Made by a program: the position numbers and the translations under genes. The notes beneath the pieces are model-generated. The model was not told the DNA's origin. It worked only from the letters and a program-made list of their open reading frames with translations, and searched no databases. 64,000 nucleotides of DNA from Luteipulveratus mongoliensis (GTDB lineage Bacteria > Actinomycetota > Actinomycetes > Actinomycetales > Dermatophilaceae), in NCBI RefSeq assembly GCF_001190945.1, contig NZ_CP011112.1:2294001-2358000 (forward strand), read 5' to 3'. Shown here piece by piece: positions 8,224 through 17,751 of this stretch. Within the stretch, counting starts at the first letter, position 1, and each line of letters begins with the position of its first letter.

Positions 8224-9663
8224 ATGAGTCGGACGGACGAGCTGGAGACCTCGAAGCCTGTGGCGCAGGATCCACGGCTGCCGCGGTTGTCCGAGAGCCC
8301 GGCGTTCGTGGACTACATGTCGAGCGGGTGGGACGAGCCGGACCGTACGCCGGTGGTCGCCGAGGGCGCAGCCGCGGCGGCCGCGCAACACCGAGCGCGA
8401 CTGTCGGATCTGACCGTCGGTCGCACGGTCGTGATCGGCGCGGGCAGCGCTCCGACACGGAACGACGACAACGTCTACGACTTCCGGGTCGACTCCGGGT
8501 TCTACTGGCTGGCGGGAGCCTCGATCGAGCGCGCCGTGCTCGTCTTGCAGCCCGTCCCCGGCGGGCACGACGCCGTCCTCTTCCTTCCGCCGCCGGCCCG
8601 CCCCGGTGGTCCAGAGTTCTTCTCCGACTCCGCGCACGGCGAGCTGTGGGTCGGTCCGGCGCCTGGCATTGCCGAGTGGTCATCAGCGTTGCAGATCACC
8701 GTGCGACCGCTCGAGGAGCTCGAGTCCGCGCTCAGCACTGCGGTCCAGCCCTTCGTCGGAGGCCAGCTCGACCATGACGTCCTCAGGGGTCTGGGCGCGC
8801 AGGAGAGCGTCGAGCAGATCGTCTCCGAGCTGCGGCTGGTCAAGGACGCGTGGGAGGTCCAGCAGCTGCGCCGTGCGGTGGACCTGACCGTCGGGGGTTT
8901 CGCGGCGGTCGTTGCGGAGTTCCCGACCGCGATCGCGCACGGTGGCGAACGCTGGCTGCAGGGCACGTTCGACCGGCATGCGAGGACGTACGGCAACGGC
9001 GTCGGTTACGCGACGATCGTCGGCAGCGGCGCCCACGCGCCGACCCTCCACTGGGTCCGGTGCGACGGCCAGGTCCGTCCCTCCGATGCTGTGCTCCTGG
9101 ACATGGGTGTCGAGACGCGCAGCCTCTACACGGCTGATGTCACCCGTACCTTTCCGGCCTCCGGCACGTTCAGCGATGTGCAGCGACAGGTGCACGACCT
9201 GGTCGAGAAGGCCCAGCGCGCAGCGCTCGCGACGGTCGCGCCAGGCCGCACGTTCGACGACTTCCACCACGCGGCGATGGAGGTCATCGTGCGCGGCCTG
9301 CACGACTGGAGCCTGTTGCCGGTGTCCGTCGACGAGGCGCTCTCGCCGGACGGTCAGCACCACCGCCGCTTCCTCGTCTGCGGTGTCGGCCATCACCTCG
9401 GGCTCGACGTGCACGACTGCTCGTCGGCTCGCTACGAGGAGTACCACGCCCGGTCGGTCTCCCCGGGGATGGCCATGGCCGTCGAACCCGGCCTCTACTT
9501 CCACGCGCACGACCTGTCGGTGCCGCCTGAGCTGCGCGGTATCGGCGTACGGATCGAGGACAACGTGCTGGTGACCGACACCGGCTCGGAAGTGCTCTCG
9601 GCCGCGCTCCCGCTCGACGCGCGCGGTCTGGAGAACTGGATGACGGCGCAACAGGTGCGCTGA
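8224..9663 (+). CDS. Xaa-Pro aminopeptidase (M24, aminopeptidase P type)
   Basis: A 479-residue peptidase with an aminopeptidase P N-terminal domain (about 30-180) and a C-terminal pita-bread M24 domain. The dinuclear metal ligands are all visible: Asp293 (LLDMG), Asp305 (TADVTRTF), His390 (GHHLGLDVHD), Glu421 (AVEPGLYF) and Glu445 (RIEDNV). It removes the residue before proline, and probably hydroxyproline, at peptide N-termini. The ATG follows AAGGA; an earlier frame start at 8173 would overlap the control region. Divergent from the hydroxyproline genes, it could expose or release imino acids from collagen-like peptides. Confidence 0.87.
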   Translation: MSRTDELETSKPVAQDPRLPRLSESPAFVDYMSSGWDEPDRTPVVAEGAAAAAAQHRARLSDLTVGRTVVIGAGSAPTRNDDNVYDFRVDSGFYWLAGASIERAVLVLQPVPGGHDAVLFLPPPARPGGPEFFSDSAHGELWVGPAPGIAEWSSALQITVRPLEELESALSTAVQPFVGGQLDHDVLRGLGAQESVEQIVSELRLVKDAWEVQQLRRAVDLTVGGFAAVVAEFPTAIAHGGERWLQGTFDRHARTYGNGVGYATIVGSGAHAPTLHWVRCDGQVRPSDAVLLDMGVETRSLYTADVTRTFPASGTFSDVQRQVHDLVEKAQRAALATVAPGRTFDDFHHAAMEVIVRGLHDWSLLPVSVDEALSPDGQHHRRFLVCGVGHHLGLDVHDCSSARYEEYHARSVSPGMAMAVEPGLYFHAHDLSVPPELRGIGVRIEDNVLVTDTGSEVLSAALPLDARGLENWMTAQQVR

Positions 9664-9684
9664 ACCGACACGGAGGCAACGATC

Positions 9685-10845
9685 ATGGCTAGACGTGCAG
9701 GCGTTAGCAGATTCCTCTTCTCTACCGGTGTTCTCGGGCTTGCTGCAGCCACCATGGCTTTCAGCAGCGCGGACGCGGCGACCAGGCCACGTGGCCACGG
9801 CCACGGTCCCGGTCACGGCCACAAGGACACGACGTGCCTGACCGGCACGCTGAAGTACCACGGCTTCAACGCGGAGGCCGGGACGAGCAAGCCGGCGACC
9901 GAAGCGCCAGCCCGCAACGCCAACTGGGAGCTCTGGGGTTCGACGACCGCCTCGGGCTCGCCGAAGAAGCTCTCCGGCGGCATCACGTCGGCCGGCAACG
10001 GGTCCTTCAACGCGTGCTACTCCGCAGGGCCGTTGGCGAAGGCGTACGTCCGGTTCACCTCGGCGAGCACGGCGACGTGGCGGGTCATCACCAGCGAGAC
10101 AGGCGGGGTGTACGCCTTCACGACGCCGACCCGGTCAGCGTCCGGGACCGTGAATCTCGGCACCGTGTGGGCGCCGACCGCGATCCAGGACGCCTGGAAG
10201 ATCGTCGACACGATGAACCTCCTCTACTGGAAGCGCGCCAACCCCACGACGCCGTGCTGGACCAAGCACCAGGCTGCTGGCAAGTGCGACATCTTCACCG
10301 TGGTCTGGAGTGCGGACAGGGACGGGGGCTACTGGGACTACGGCGGCACCAACTTCGTGATCTTGGGCGGCGACCAGCCGGACTCGCAGCACCTGGTGCT
10401 GCACGAGGCCGGCCACTGGTTCCAGTGGCAGCTCTACAACAAGTCATTCCCCGAGGTGACCGGCTGCTCCCCGCACTACGTCGAGCGCAGCAGCTCGACC
10501 TCGTGCGCCTGGACCGAAGGCTTCGCTGACGCGGTCGCGGCCTACGCCCTGGGCGACTACCGCTACGTGTTCGACACGGGTCAAGAGGCGAGCTTCGTCA
10601 ACGACCCGAGCACGCCGGGCTGGGACAGCGGTGACACCGTCCAGGGCCGAGTCGGCAGCTCACTGCTCGACCTGTGGGCGGGCGACGGGCCTGACGGCGG
10701 CTCGTGGGACAGCAACATCGCGATGATGAGCGGTCACTTCAGCCAGGACTTCCGGGAGTACTTCACGACGGACCGCCCGGCTGCCGGACTGGGCACGCAG
10801 GGAGTGCCCACCCAGATCCTGGCGTCGCACACGATCCGCTACTGA
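9685..10845 (+). CDS. Secreted zinc metalloprotease (HExxH)
   Basis: A 386-residue exported protein. A signal peptide ends near ADAA (about residue 32), then comes a His/Gly-rich stretch (GHGHGPGHGHK). The zinc motif HEAGH is at 240-244, and EGFAD at 278-282 could supply the third ligand. Seven cysteines in the mature part suggest disulfides. It starts 21 bases after the aminopeptidase gene with GGAGG upstream, so the two are probably co-transcribed. I do not recognise an exact family. Its position suggests it digests proline- or hydroxyproline-rich protein outside the cell for the intracellular enzymes next door; that role is inference. Confidence 0.78.
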   Translation: MARRAGVSRFLFSTGVLGLAAATMAFSSADAATRPRGHGHGPGHGHKDTTCLTGTLKYHGFNAEAGTSKPATEAPARNANWELWGSTTASGSPKKLSGGITSAGNGSFNACYSAGPLAKAYVRFTSASTATWRVITSETGGVYAFTTPTRSASGTVNLGTVWAPTAIQDAWKIVDTMNLLYWKRANPTTPCWTKHQAAGKCDIFTVVWSADRDGGYWDYGGTNFVILGGDQPDSQHLVLHEAGHWFQWQLYNKSFPEVTGCSPHYVERSSSTSCAWTEGFADAVAAYALGDYRYVFDTGQEASFVNDPSTPGWDSGDTVQGRVGSSLLDLWAGDGPDGGSWDSNIAMMSGHFSQDFREYFTTDRPAAGLGTQGVPTQILASHTIRY

Positions 10846-10858
10846 GTACCCGGGCCGG

Positions 10859-13800
10859 TCAGGCCGGTTCGATGACGGCGATCAGATCGCCGCCCTCGAC
10901 CTGGGCCTGGCCGGTCACGGCCACTCGCTTCACGGTGCCGCTGACCGGCGCGGTGATCGCGGCCTCCATCTTCATCGCCTCGATCGTCGCCACAGCCGCA
11001 CCAGCCTCGACGACAGTGCCTTCCTCGACCGAGACGGTGACGACTCCGGCGAACGGTGCGGGCACCTGCCCGGCCTGGCTCGGGTCGGCCTTCTCGGCCT
11101 GCTTGATGTCGACCGTGACCGACTCGTCCTTGACCTGGACCGGGCGCAGCTGGCCGTTCACGAGGCACATGACGGTGCGGAAGCCGCGCTCGTCGGGCTC
11201 GCTGATCGACTGGAACGACAGCAGCAGCCGCTTGCCCTGCTCGATGTCGACCTCGTGCTCCTGGCCCGGGCCGAGCCCGTGCAGGAACTCCTTGGTCGAG
11301 AGCAGTGAGAGGTCGTAGTACATCTCCTGCGACCGCTCGAAGTCCTTGGTGGGGCCGGGGAAAAGCAGCCGGTTGAGCGTACGTCCGGGGTTGGCGAGCA
11401 GTGCCTGCTCGTCCTCCTCCGACAGGTCCGTCACCGTCGGCCGGATCGTACGACCGGCGAGCGCCTTGGTGCGGAACGGCTCGGGCCAGCCGCCGGGCGG
11501 GTCTCCCAGCTCGCCGGCGAGGAAGCCGACGACCGAGTCCGGGATGTCGTACCTGCTCGGATTCTCTTCGAAGTCAACGGGATCCGCGTCCGCACCGACC
11601 AACGCGAGGGCGAGGTCGCCGACCACCTTGGACGACGGAGTCACCTTGACGATGTTGCCGAGGATCGCGTTGGCCGCGGCGTACATGTCCTCGATGTCCT
11701 CGAACCGGTGGCCGAGGCCCAGCGCGATGGCCTGCTGGCGCAGGTTGGACAGCTGACCGCCGGGGATCTCGTGGTGGTAGACGCGGCCGGTGGGGGAGGG
11801 GAGCCCGGACTCGAACGGCTTGTAGAGCTGACGCACGGCCTCCCAGTAGGGCTCGAGGTCGCCGACAGCCTGGAGGTCGAGTCCCGTTGCGCGAGTAGTG
11901 CCGTCGGTCGCAGCGACCAGCGCCGACATGGACGGCTGGCTCGTGGTGCCGGACATCGACGCGCTCGCGACATCGACCGCGTCGACGCCAGCATCGATGG
12001 CCGCGAGCAGCGTGCCGAGCTGGCCACCGGCCGTGTCGTGGGTGTGCAGGTGGACCGGCAGGTCGAACCGATCACGCAGTGCCGTCACGAGGGTGCGCGC
12101 CGCCGGCGCACGCAGCAGTCCGGCCATGTCCTTGATCGCGAGCACGTGCGCGCCGGCGTCCACGATGCGCTCCGCGAGCCCGAGGTAGTAGTCGAGTGTG
12201 TAGAGCTTTTCGTTCGGGCTGGTCAGGTCGCCGGTGTAGCAGAGCGCCACCTCGGCGACGGCCGTGCCGGTCGACCGGACGGCATCGATGGCCGGGCGCA
12301 TCTGCTCAACGTCGTTGAGCGCATCGAAGATGCGGAAGACATCGATGCCGGTCCGCGCCGCCTCGTCGACGAAAGCGTCCGTGACGCGCGTCGGATAAGG
12401 CGTGTAGCCGACCGTGTTGCGACCGCGCAGCAGCATCTGGATCGGCAGGTTGGGCATCGCACCGCGCAGCTTGGCCAGCCGCTCCCACGGGTCCTCCGAC
12501 AAGAAGCGCAGTGCGACGTCGAAGGTCGCGCCGCCCCAGGCCTCGACGCTCCACAGCTGCGGCGTCATCCGCGCGACGTAAGGCGCGACGTGCATCAGGT
12601 CGCGGGTGCGCACGCGCGTCGCCAGCAGCGACTGGTGCGCGTCACGCATGGTCGTCTCGGTGACGGCGACGGCCGTCTGCTCGCGCAGCGCCCGCGCGAA
12701 CGCCTCCGGTCCGTCCTTGAGCAGCCGGTCACGGGCGCCCGACGGGATCGGGGTCGTGATGTCGTACGCCGGCAGCTTGCTCCGCGCGGTGTGCTTGATC
12801 GCGGCTTCGGGCCCGTAGGGCTGGTTGACGGTCTGGTGGGCGAGATAGCTCAGCAGCTTGGTGCCGCGGTCGCCCGGCACTCGCGCGCTGAGCAGCTGCG
12901 GCCGCTCCTCGATGAATGACGTGGTCACCCGGCCGGCCAGGAAGTCCGGCTCCTCGAGCACGGACTGCAGGAACGGGATGTTGGTGCTGACACCACGGAC
13001 ACGGAACTCCGCGAGCGCACGCCGCGCGCGACGTACGGCCGTCGCGAAGTCGCGTCCACGACAGGTGAGCTTCACGAGCATCGAGTCGAAGTGGGCGCTG
13101 ATCTCGGCGCCGACGAAGATCGTGCCGCCGTCGAGGCGTACGCCGGAGCCGCCGGCCGAGCGGTAGACCGTGATCGAGCCGGTGTCCGGGCGGAAGCCGT
13201 TGGACGGGTCCTCGGTGGTGATGCGGCACTGCAGCGCCGCGCCCTTGACCTGGATGTCGTCCTGGGTGAGGCCGAGGTCGGTCAGCGTCTCACCGGACGC
13301 GATGCGCAGCTGCGAGGCGACCAGGTCGACGTCGGTGATCTCCTCGGTGACCGTGTGCTCGACCTGGATGCGCGGGTTCATCTCGATGAAGACATAGCGG
13401 CCCTGCGGATCGAGCAGGAACTCGACGGTGCCGGCGTTGACGTAGCCGATCTCGCGTGCGAAAGCCACTGCGTCAGCACACATCTGGGCACGCAGCTGCG
13501 GGTCGAGGTTGGGCGCCGGCGCGATCTCGACGACCTTCTGGTGGCGGCGCTGCACCGAGCAGTCCCGCTCATACAGATGGATCACGTCACCGTCACCGTC
13601 AGCCAGCACCTGCACCTCGATGTGCCGCGGGTCGACCACGGCCTCCTCGATGAAGCAGGTCGCGTCGCCGAACGCGGACTCCGCCTCGCGCATCGCGGCC
13701 TCGAGGGACTCGCGCAGATCCTCCGGACGCTCGACCCGGCGCATACCGCGGCCGCCACCACCGGCCACGGCCTTGACGAAGACCGGGTAGCCGATCTTCG

Positions 13801-14245
13801 CGGCCCCGCCGAGCAGCACATCGAGGTCATCACTCGGCTCGATGCTGCGCAGCGTCGGCAGCCCGGCCTTCTTGGCGGCGGCGATGGCTCGGGCCTTGTT
13901 GCCGGTCAGGTGCAGCACGTCGGACTTGGGCCCGACGAAGGTGATGCCGGCGTCGGCGCAGGCCTCGGCCAGGGCCGGGTTCTCCGACAGGAAGCCATAA
14001 CCCGGGTAGACCGCGTCGGCGCCGCACTCGACGGCCACCCGGACGATCTCGGCCGGGTCGAGGTAAGCGCGGACCGGGTGCCCGACCTCACCGATCTGGT
14101 AGGCCTCGTCGGCCTTCATCCGGTGCTCGCTCTTGCGGTCCTCGTAAGGGAACACCGCCACGGTCGCGGCGCCGAGCTCGGTCGCAGCGCGGAAGGCGCG
14201 TACGGCGATCTCGCCTCGGTTGGCGACCAGGACCTTGCGGAACAT
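10859..14245 (-). CDS. pyc: Pyruvate carboxylase
   Basis: Full-length 1128-residue biotin enzyme that makes oxaloacetate from pyruvate, bicarbonate and ATP to refill the TCA cycle. Order: biotin carboxylase (about 1-450, with the ATP-grasp glycine loop GGGGRGM and the EMNPRIQVEHTVTEE motif), carboxyltransferase (about 530-800, starting near TTMRDAHQSLLATRVRT), the PYC/OADA domain, then a biotinyl domain with Lys1092 in EAMKMEAA. The ATG at 14245 has GGGAG six bases upstream and opens the biotin carboxylase fold; a longer upstream frame has no supporting similarity. Confidence 0.97.
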   Translation of the reverse strand: MFRKVLVANRGEIAVRAFRAATELGAATVAVFPYEDRKSEHRMKADEAYQIGEVGHPVRAYLDPAEIVRVAVECGADAVYPGYGFLSENPALAEACADAGITFVGPKSDVLHLTGNKARAIAAAKKAGLPTLRSIEPSDDLDVLLGGAAKIGYPVFVKAVAGGGGRGMRRVERPEDLRESLEAAMREAESAFGDATCFIEEAVVDPRHIEVQVLADGDGDVIHLYERDCSVQRRHQKVVEIAPAPNLDPQLRAQMCADAVAFAREIGYVNAGTVEFLLDPQGRYVFIEMNPRIQVEHTVTEEITDVDLVASQLRIASGETLTDLGLTQDDIQVKGAALQCRITTEDPSNGFRPDTGSITVYRSAGGSGVRLDGGTIFVGAEISAHFDSMLVKLTCRGRDFATAVRRARRALAEFRVRGVSTNIPFLQSVLEEPDFLAGRVTTSFIEERPQLLSARVPGDRGTKLLSYLAHQTVNQPYGPEAAIKHTARSKLPAYDITTPIPSGARDRLLKDGPEAFARALREQTAVAVTETTMRDAHQSLLATRVRTRDLMHVAPYVARMTPQLWSVEAWGGATFDVALRFLSEDPWERLAKLRGAMPNLPIQMLLRGRNTVGYTPYPTRVTDAFVDEAARTGIDVFRIFDALNDVEQMRPAIDAVRSTGTAVAEVALCYTGDLTSPNEKLYTLDYYLGLAERIVDAGAHVLAIKDMAGLLRAPAARTLVTALRDRFDLPVHLHTHDTAGGQLGTLLAAIDAGVDAVDVASASMSGTTSQPSMSALVAATDGTTRATGLDLQAVGDLEPYWEAVRQLYKPFESGLPSPTGRVYHHEIPGGQLSNLRQQAIALGLGHRFEDIEDMYAAANAILGNIVKVTPSSKVVGDLALALVGADADPVDFEENPSRYDIPDSVVGFLAGELGDPPGGWPEPFRTKALAGRTIRPTVTDLSEEDEQALLANPGRTLNRLLFPGPTKDFERSQEMYYDLSLLSTKEFLHGLGPGQEHEVDIEQGKRLLLSFQSISEPDERGFRTVMCLVNGQLRPVQVKDESVTVDIKQAEKADPSQAGQVPAPFAGVVTVSVEEGTVVEAGAAVATIEAMKMEAAITAPVSGTVKRVAVTGQAQVEGGDLIAVIEPA

Positions 14246-14411
14246 GCGGAACTCCCAGGTACTCAGGGGGGCAGACGCTCGGGCGAGCCTAGCCGGGCCT
14301 CTCACGCGCCCTGGGGTACGTCCGCGGATCGTGCTCCGCCACACCTTGGTCGTGCTCCGCGAGACCTTCGGCCGATGTCGCACGGGTGGCGGTCTTCATA
14401 ACGTCTGGGTC

Positions 14412-15389
14412 GTGAAGGCCAGACTCCACCTCCTCGCGCCCGTGCTCTTCGTCCTCGTGTTCGCTCCGGTGACGGCCGAGTACCTGATCGGGTACGACGA
14501 CACCATCGCCAACCCGGTCGCGCTCATCTTCGGGGTGTTCATCTTCGGACCGCTGTACGGCGCCCCGGCCGTCCTCATCCGCGACGTGGCCCGGCGCAGG
14601 GGACTGGGCTGGCCGACGATCCTGCTGCTCGCCACCGCCTTCGGGCTGATCGAGGCGGGGCTGGTCGACCAGAGCCTCTTCGACCCGGACTACTCCGACA
14701 TCCCGTACTGGGACGACCTGCGTGACCCGACCTTCATGCCGTGGGCGGGCACGAGTGCGTACATGGCGCTGACCTTCGTCGCCGGTCACGTGTTCGGCAG
14801 CATCGCCGCGCCCATCGCCCTCGCCGAAGGGCTGTGGCCGGCACGACGTCGTACGCCGTGGCTCGGCCCGGTCGGTCTCGCTGTGGTCGCGCTGCTCTGG
14901 CTGGGCGCGTGCGGCGTGATCCTCGGCGACCAGCTGAATGCGACGTCGTTCCGGGTGTCAGCGGGGCATCTGGCCGGTGCGGTCGCGGTGGTCGTGCTGC
15001 TCGTCGTCCTCGCGCTGACGCGACGGCGAAACCCGGCCGTACGAGCGGGGACAGTCCCCGCCCCGTGGGTCGTGGCGCTCGTGAGTGCCGCGCTGCTGAT
15101 GGTCCGCAGCGTCGTCCCGACCGGATGGTTCTCCACCGGGGTCGCGGCCGCAGCGATCGTCGCCTGGGTGGTCCTGGTCGGCCGATGGTCGCAGCGCGCC
15201 GGCTGGGAGCGCCGACACGTCGTGGCCGCGGTGATCGGCGACCTGCTCTCCATCGGCATACCGGCGTTCTTCACCACGCCGCTGGGCGACATCCCGACCT
15301 GGCAGAAGCTCATCAGCAACGTGGTCCTGCTGTCGCTGGTGCTCGCCGTCGCCTGCCGCGCCTACGTGCGCGTTCAGCGGACTGCGTAG
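14412..15389 (+). CDS. Multi-pass membrane protein of unknown function
   Basis: A 325-residue protein with about eight hydrophobic segments, including LHLLAPVLFVLVFAPVTA at the N-terminus and further helices near residues 35, 65, 115, 150, 185, 220 and 290. No transport or catalytic signature is evident. The GTG start follows a -10-like TAACGT by seven bases, so the mRNA may be leaderless. A strong hairpin follows its stop codon. Confidence 0.7.
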   Translation: MKARLHLLAPVLFVLVFAPVTAEYLIGYDDTIANPVALIFGVFIFGPLYGAPAVLIRDVARRRGLGWPTILLLATAFGLIEAGLVDQSLFDPDYSDIPYWDDLRDPTFMPWAGTSAYMALTFVAGHVFGSIAAPIALAEGLWPARRRTPWLGPVGLAVVALLWLGACGVILGDQLNATSFRVSAGHLAGAVAVVVLLVVLALTRRRNPAVRAGTVPAPWVVALVSAALLMVRSVVPTGWFSTGVAAAAIVAWVVLVGRWSQRAGWERRHVVAAVIGDLLSIGIPAFFTTPLGDIPTWQKLISNVVLLSLVLAVACRAYVRVQRTA

Positions 15390-15400
15390 CGCTGGGTACG

Positions 15401-15436
15401 ACGAAGGGCCGGGGTAGGCGTACCCCGGCCCTTCGT
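15401..15436. terminator. Bidirectional hairpin terminator
   Basis: A 16-bp perfect inverted repeat (15401-15416 with 15421-15436) with a four-base loop, between the convergent membrane protein and efflux pump genes. Confidence 0.85.
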
Positions 15437-15459
15437 CTCGGTTCCCCCGATCTACCGGG

Positions 15460-17025
15460 TCAGCCGATGTGGACGCTCTCCTGGCCGTCCGTGGCCAGCT
15501 CCTCGTGCTTGACGTTCAAGAACACGAGGGTCGCGACCGCACCCAGCAGGAGCATGCCGGCGGCAACCCAGAAGCCCTGCGTCGAGGCGTAGGTCTGGAT
15601 CTCACCACCGAACTGCTGCTGGAACTGCTTGGCGGCGGCTGCCTTCTCGGCGGCCGTCGTCGGCAGCGGCAGACCCTTGGCCTGAGCCTGCGCGATGACC
15701 TGCGCCATCAGCTCCTTGCCCTTGTCGGTCGCGGCGCTGGTGAACACGGTCGACAGAGCGGCGATGCCGACGGCGCCACCGATCTGCTGTGCGGTGTTCA
15801 GAGCCGATGCCGCGGCGCCCGAGTCGTTGGCACTGATGCGTGCCGTTGCCGTCATCGTCAGCGGGATGAACAGGAAGGCCATACCGACGGACTGGATGAC
15901 GATCCAGGGCAGCAGCCCCGTGACGTAGTTGCTGTCGACGCTCAGCTGGGCGTAACCCACCATGCCGCCCGCGGAGAACAGGCCACCGATGCCGGCCAGC
16001 CACCGAGGGTCGATCTTGCCGACCAGGCTGGAGGCGATGCCTGCGGCAACCGCGATACCGACGCTGAACGGCAGGAACGCGAAGCCGGCCTTCACGGGGG
16101 AGTAGCCCAGCACCTGCTGGACGAACAGCCCGAGGAAGAAGAACATCGCGAACATCCCGGCACCGACCAGCAGCATGGCGAACAGACTCACCGCGCGGTT
16201 GCGGTCGGCCAGCACACGCATGGGCAGCAGCGGGTGCTTCGCCTTGGTCTCGACGAACACGAAGGCGCCGATCAGGACGAGGCCGCCGATGAGCGGGAAG
16301 AGCGTCATGAAGTCGCCCCATGACGAGTCCGGCTGAGCAGCGTGCGACAGGCCGTAGACGATGCCGAACAGGCCGGCGGTCCCGACCACTGCGCCAGGCA
16401 CGTCGACGCTGGCGTCATTGCCCTCCGACTCCACGAGGACGCGCGGAGCCAGGAACGCGACGAACAGGCCGATCGGCACGTTGACGAAGAACGTCCAGCG
16501 CCAGTCGATCTCGGTCAGTGCGCCACCGAGAATGAGGCCGACTGCGGCACCCGCACCGGACATCGCGGCGTACGTCGCCATCGCCCGGTTGCGTTCCTTG
16601 CCAGCCGGGAACGTGGTGTTGATCAGCGCCAGCGCGGCCGGCGAGGCGAGTGCAGCGCCCGCACCCTGCAGCGCCCTGGACGCCAGGAGCAGGCTCTCGT
16701 TCGGCGCGACACCGCCGAGGAGTGACGCGGCCGCAAAGAGCAGCACGCCGTAGAAGAACATCCGACGGCGACCGAACAGGTCACCGAGGCGACCACCGAG
16801 CAGCAGCAAGCTGCCGAACGACAGGGCGTACGCCGTGACGACCCACTGACGGTTGGCGTCGGTGAAGCCCAGGTCGGTCTGGATGTGGGGTAGTGCGATG
16901 TTCACGATGCTCGCGTCGAGCACGATCATCAGCTGAGCGCTGGCGATCACGATCAACGCAAGGGTCAGATTGCGGGAGCGTGGCTTCTCCCGCTGCTCTG
17001 ACGCTGTTTCGACAGATGTCGACAT
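15460..17025 (-). CDS. MFS multidrug efflux transporter, 14-TM DHA2 type
   Basis: A 521-residue EmrB/QacA-type drug/proton antiporter of the cytoplasmic membrane. Family motifs include LDASIVNIALPHIQ in the first helix, the loop GRLGDLFGRRRMF and the motif-C stretch GAGAAVGLILGGAL. The ATG has GAGGG upstream. It lies downstream of a TetR-family gene on the same strand, with 99 bases between them, so the two probably form a self-regulated resistance operon. Substrate is unknown. Confidence 0.9.
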   Translation of the reverse strand: MSTSVETASEQREKPRSRNLTLALIVIASAQLMIVLDASIVNIALPHIQTDLGFTDANRQWVVTAYALSFGSLLLLGGRLGDLFGRRRMFFYGVLLFAAASLLGGVAPNESLLLASRALQGAGAALASPAALALINTTFPAGKERNRAMATYAAMSGAGAAVGLILGGALTEIDWRWTFFVNVPIGLFVAFLAPRVLVESEGNDASVDVPGAVVGTAGLFGIVYGLSHAAQPDSSWGDFMTLFPLIGGLVLIGAFVFVETKAKHPLLPMRVLADRNRAVSLFAMLLVGAGMFAMFFFLGLFVQQVLGYSPVKAGFAFLPFSVGIAVAAGIASSLVGKIDPRWLAGIGGLFSAGGMVGYAQLSVDSNYVTGLLPWIVIQSVGMAFLFIPLTMTATARISANDSGAAASALNTAQQIGGAVGIAALSTVFTSAATDKGKELMAQVIAQAQAKGLPLPTTAAEKAAAAKQFQQQFGGEIQTYASTQGFWVAAGMLLLGAVATLVFLNVKHEELATDGQESVHIG

Positions 17026-17097
17026 GAGCGGTCCCTCTCTCGGGTGGTCTGTGGTGTGCGGTGTGGTTCTGGTCTGTGGGCTTAGATCAGTCTTGAT

Positions 17098-17131
17098 GAC
17101 CTGGCGGACAGCTTCTGTCCGCTATCAGGTC
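17098..17131 (-). terminator. Hairpin at the end of the tetR gene
   Basis: An 8-bp stem (GCGGACAG/CTGTCCGC) plus a 6-bp outer stem (GACCTG/CAGGTC) spans the tetR stop codon, upstream of the efflux gene. It could be a partial terminator that sets the ratio of regulator to pump, or an mRNA-stabilising structure. Confidence 0.4.
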
Positions 17132-17751
17132 GCCGAGGCCGACAGGTTTTTGGCGGGGTTCACGGTGGCCTCGCAAGCGGGTAGCAGGATGTGGTCGACG
17201 ACATCGCGGATGTAGTCAGTACTAGGACCCGCGCCGTGCTCCACGGTGTGACGCATGGCCATCGCGGGTACGACGGCCGACAGCAGATCGAGGTCGGCGT
17301 CCGGCCCCAGCTCGCCCCGTTCCTGGGCCCGCTTGAGACACTCGATGAGGAGGGCGTGGCGCGGAGCCATGACCTTCTCCATGAAGCGTTCGGTGAGCTC
17401 CGCGTCGCGGTGCAGTGCAGGGACGATGGCGGCCATCACGCCCGAAACCCGTTGTGTCAGATCGGGATCCGCGCACGCGAGGGCTTCCATGTCGCCTCGG
17501 AGACTGCCGGTGTCGAGCGCCTGTCCGTCGTCGCCGGGACAGACCTTGACGAGCTGGACGGCGGCGATGACCAGGTCAGCCTTGGTTGGCCACCGGCGGT
17601 ACAACGTCGCCTTGCTCGCCCGGACGCGGGCTGCGACCAGGTCGAAGGTGAGCTTGTCGTACCCCACCTCGAGGAGCACGTCCAGCACACCATCGAGGAC
17701 TGCGTCCTCGCGGTCTCCCATGACCCGTGGGCGCTGGCTCGTGTCGTTCAT
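17125..17751 (-). CDS. TetR-family repressor
   Basis: A 208-residue regulator with the TetR DNA-binding region at about residues 12-60 (YDKLTFDLVAARVRASKATLYRRWPTKADLV) and a C-terminal ligand-binding domain. The ATG has AAGGAG upstream. A frame that continues far upstream is the antisense of the tmsA gene and was discarded. It most likely represses itself and the downstream efflux gene from the palindrome at 17915-17929. Confidence 0.9.
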   Translation of the reverse strand: MNDTSQRPRVMGDREDAVLDGVLDVLLEVGYDKLTFDLVAARVRASKATLYRRWPTKADLVIAAVQLVKVCPGDDGQALDTGSLRGDMEALACADPDLTQRVSGVMAAIVPALHRDAELTERFMEKVMAPRHALLIECLKRAQERGELGPDADLDLLSAVVPAMAMRHTVEHGAGPSTDYIRDVVDHILLPACEATVNPAKNLSASAT

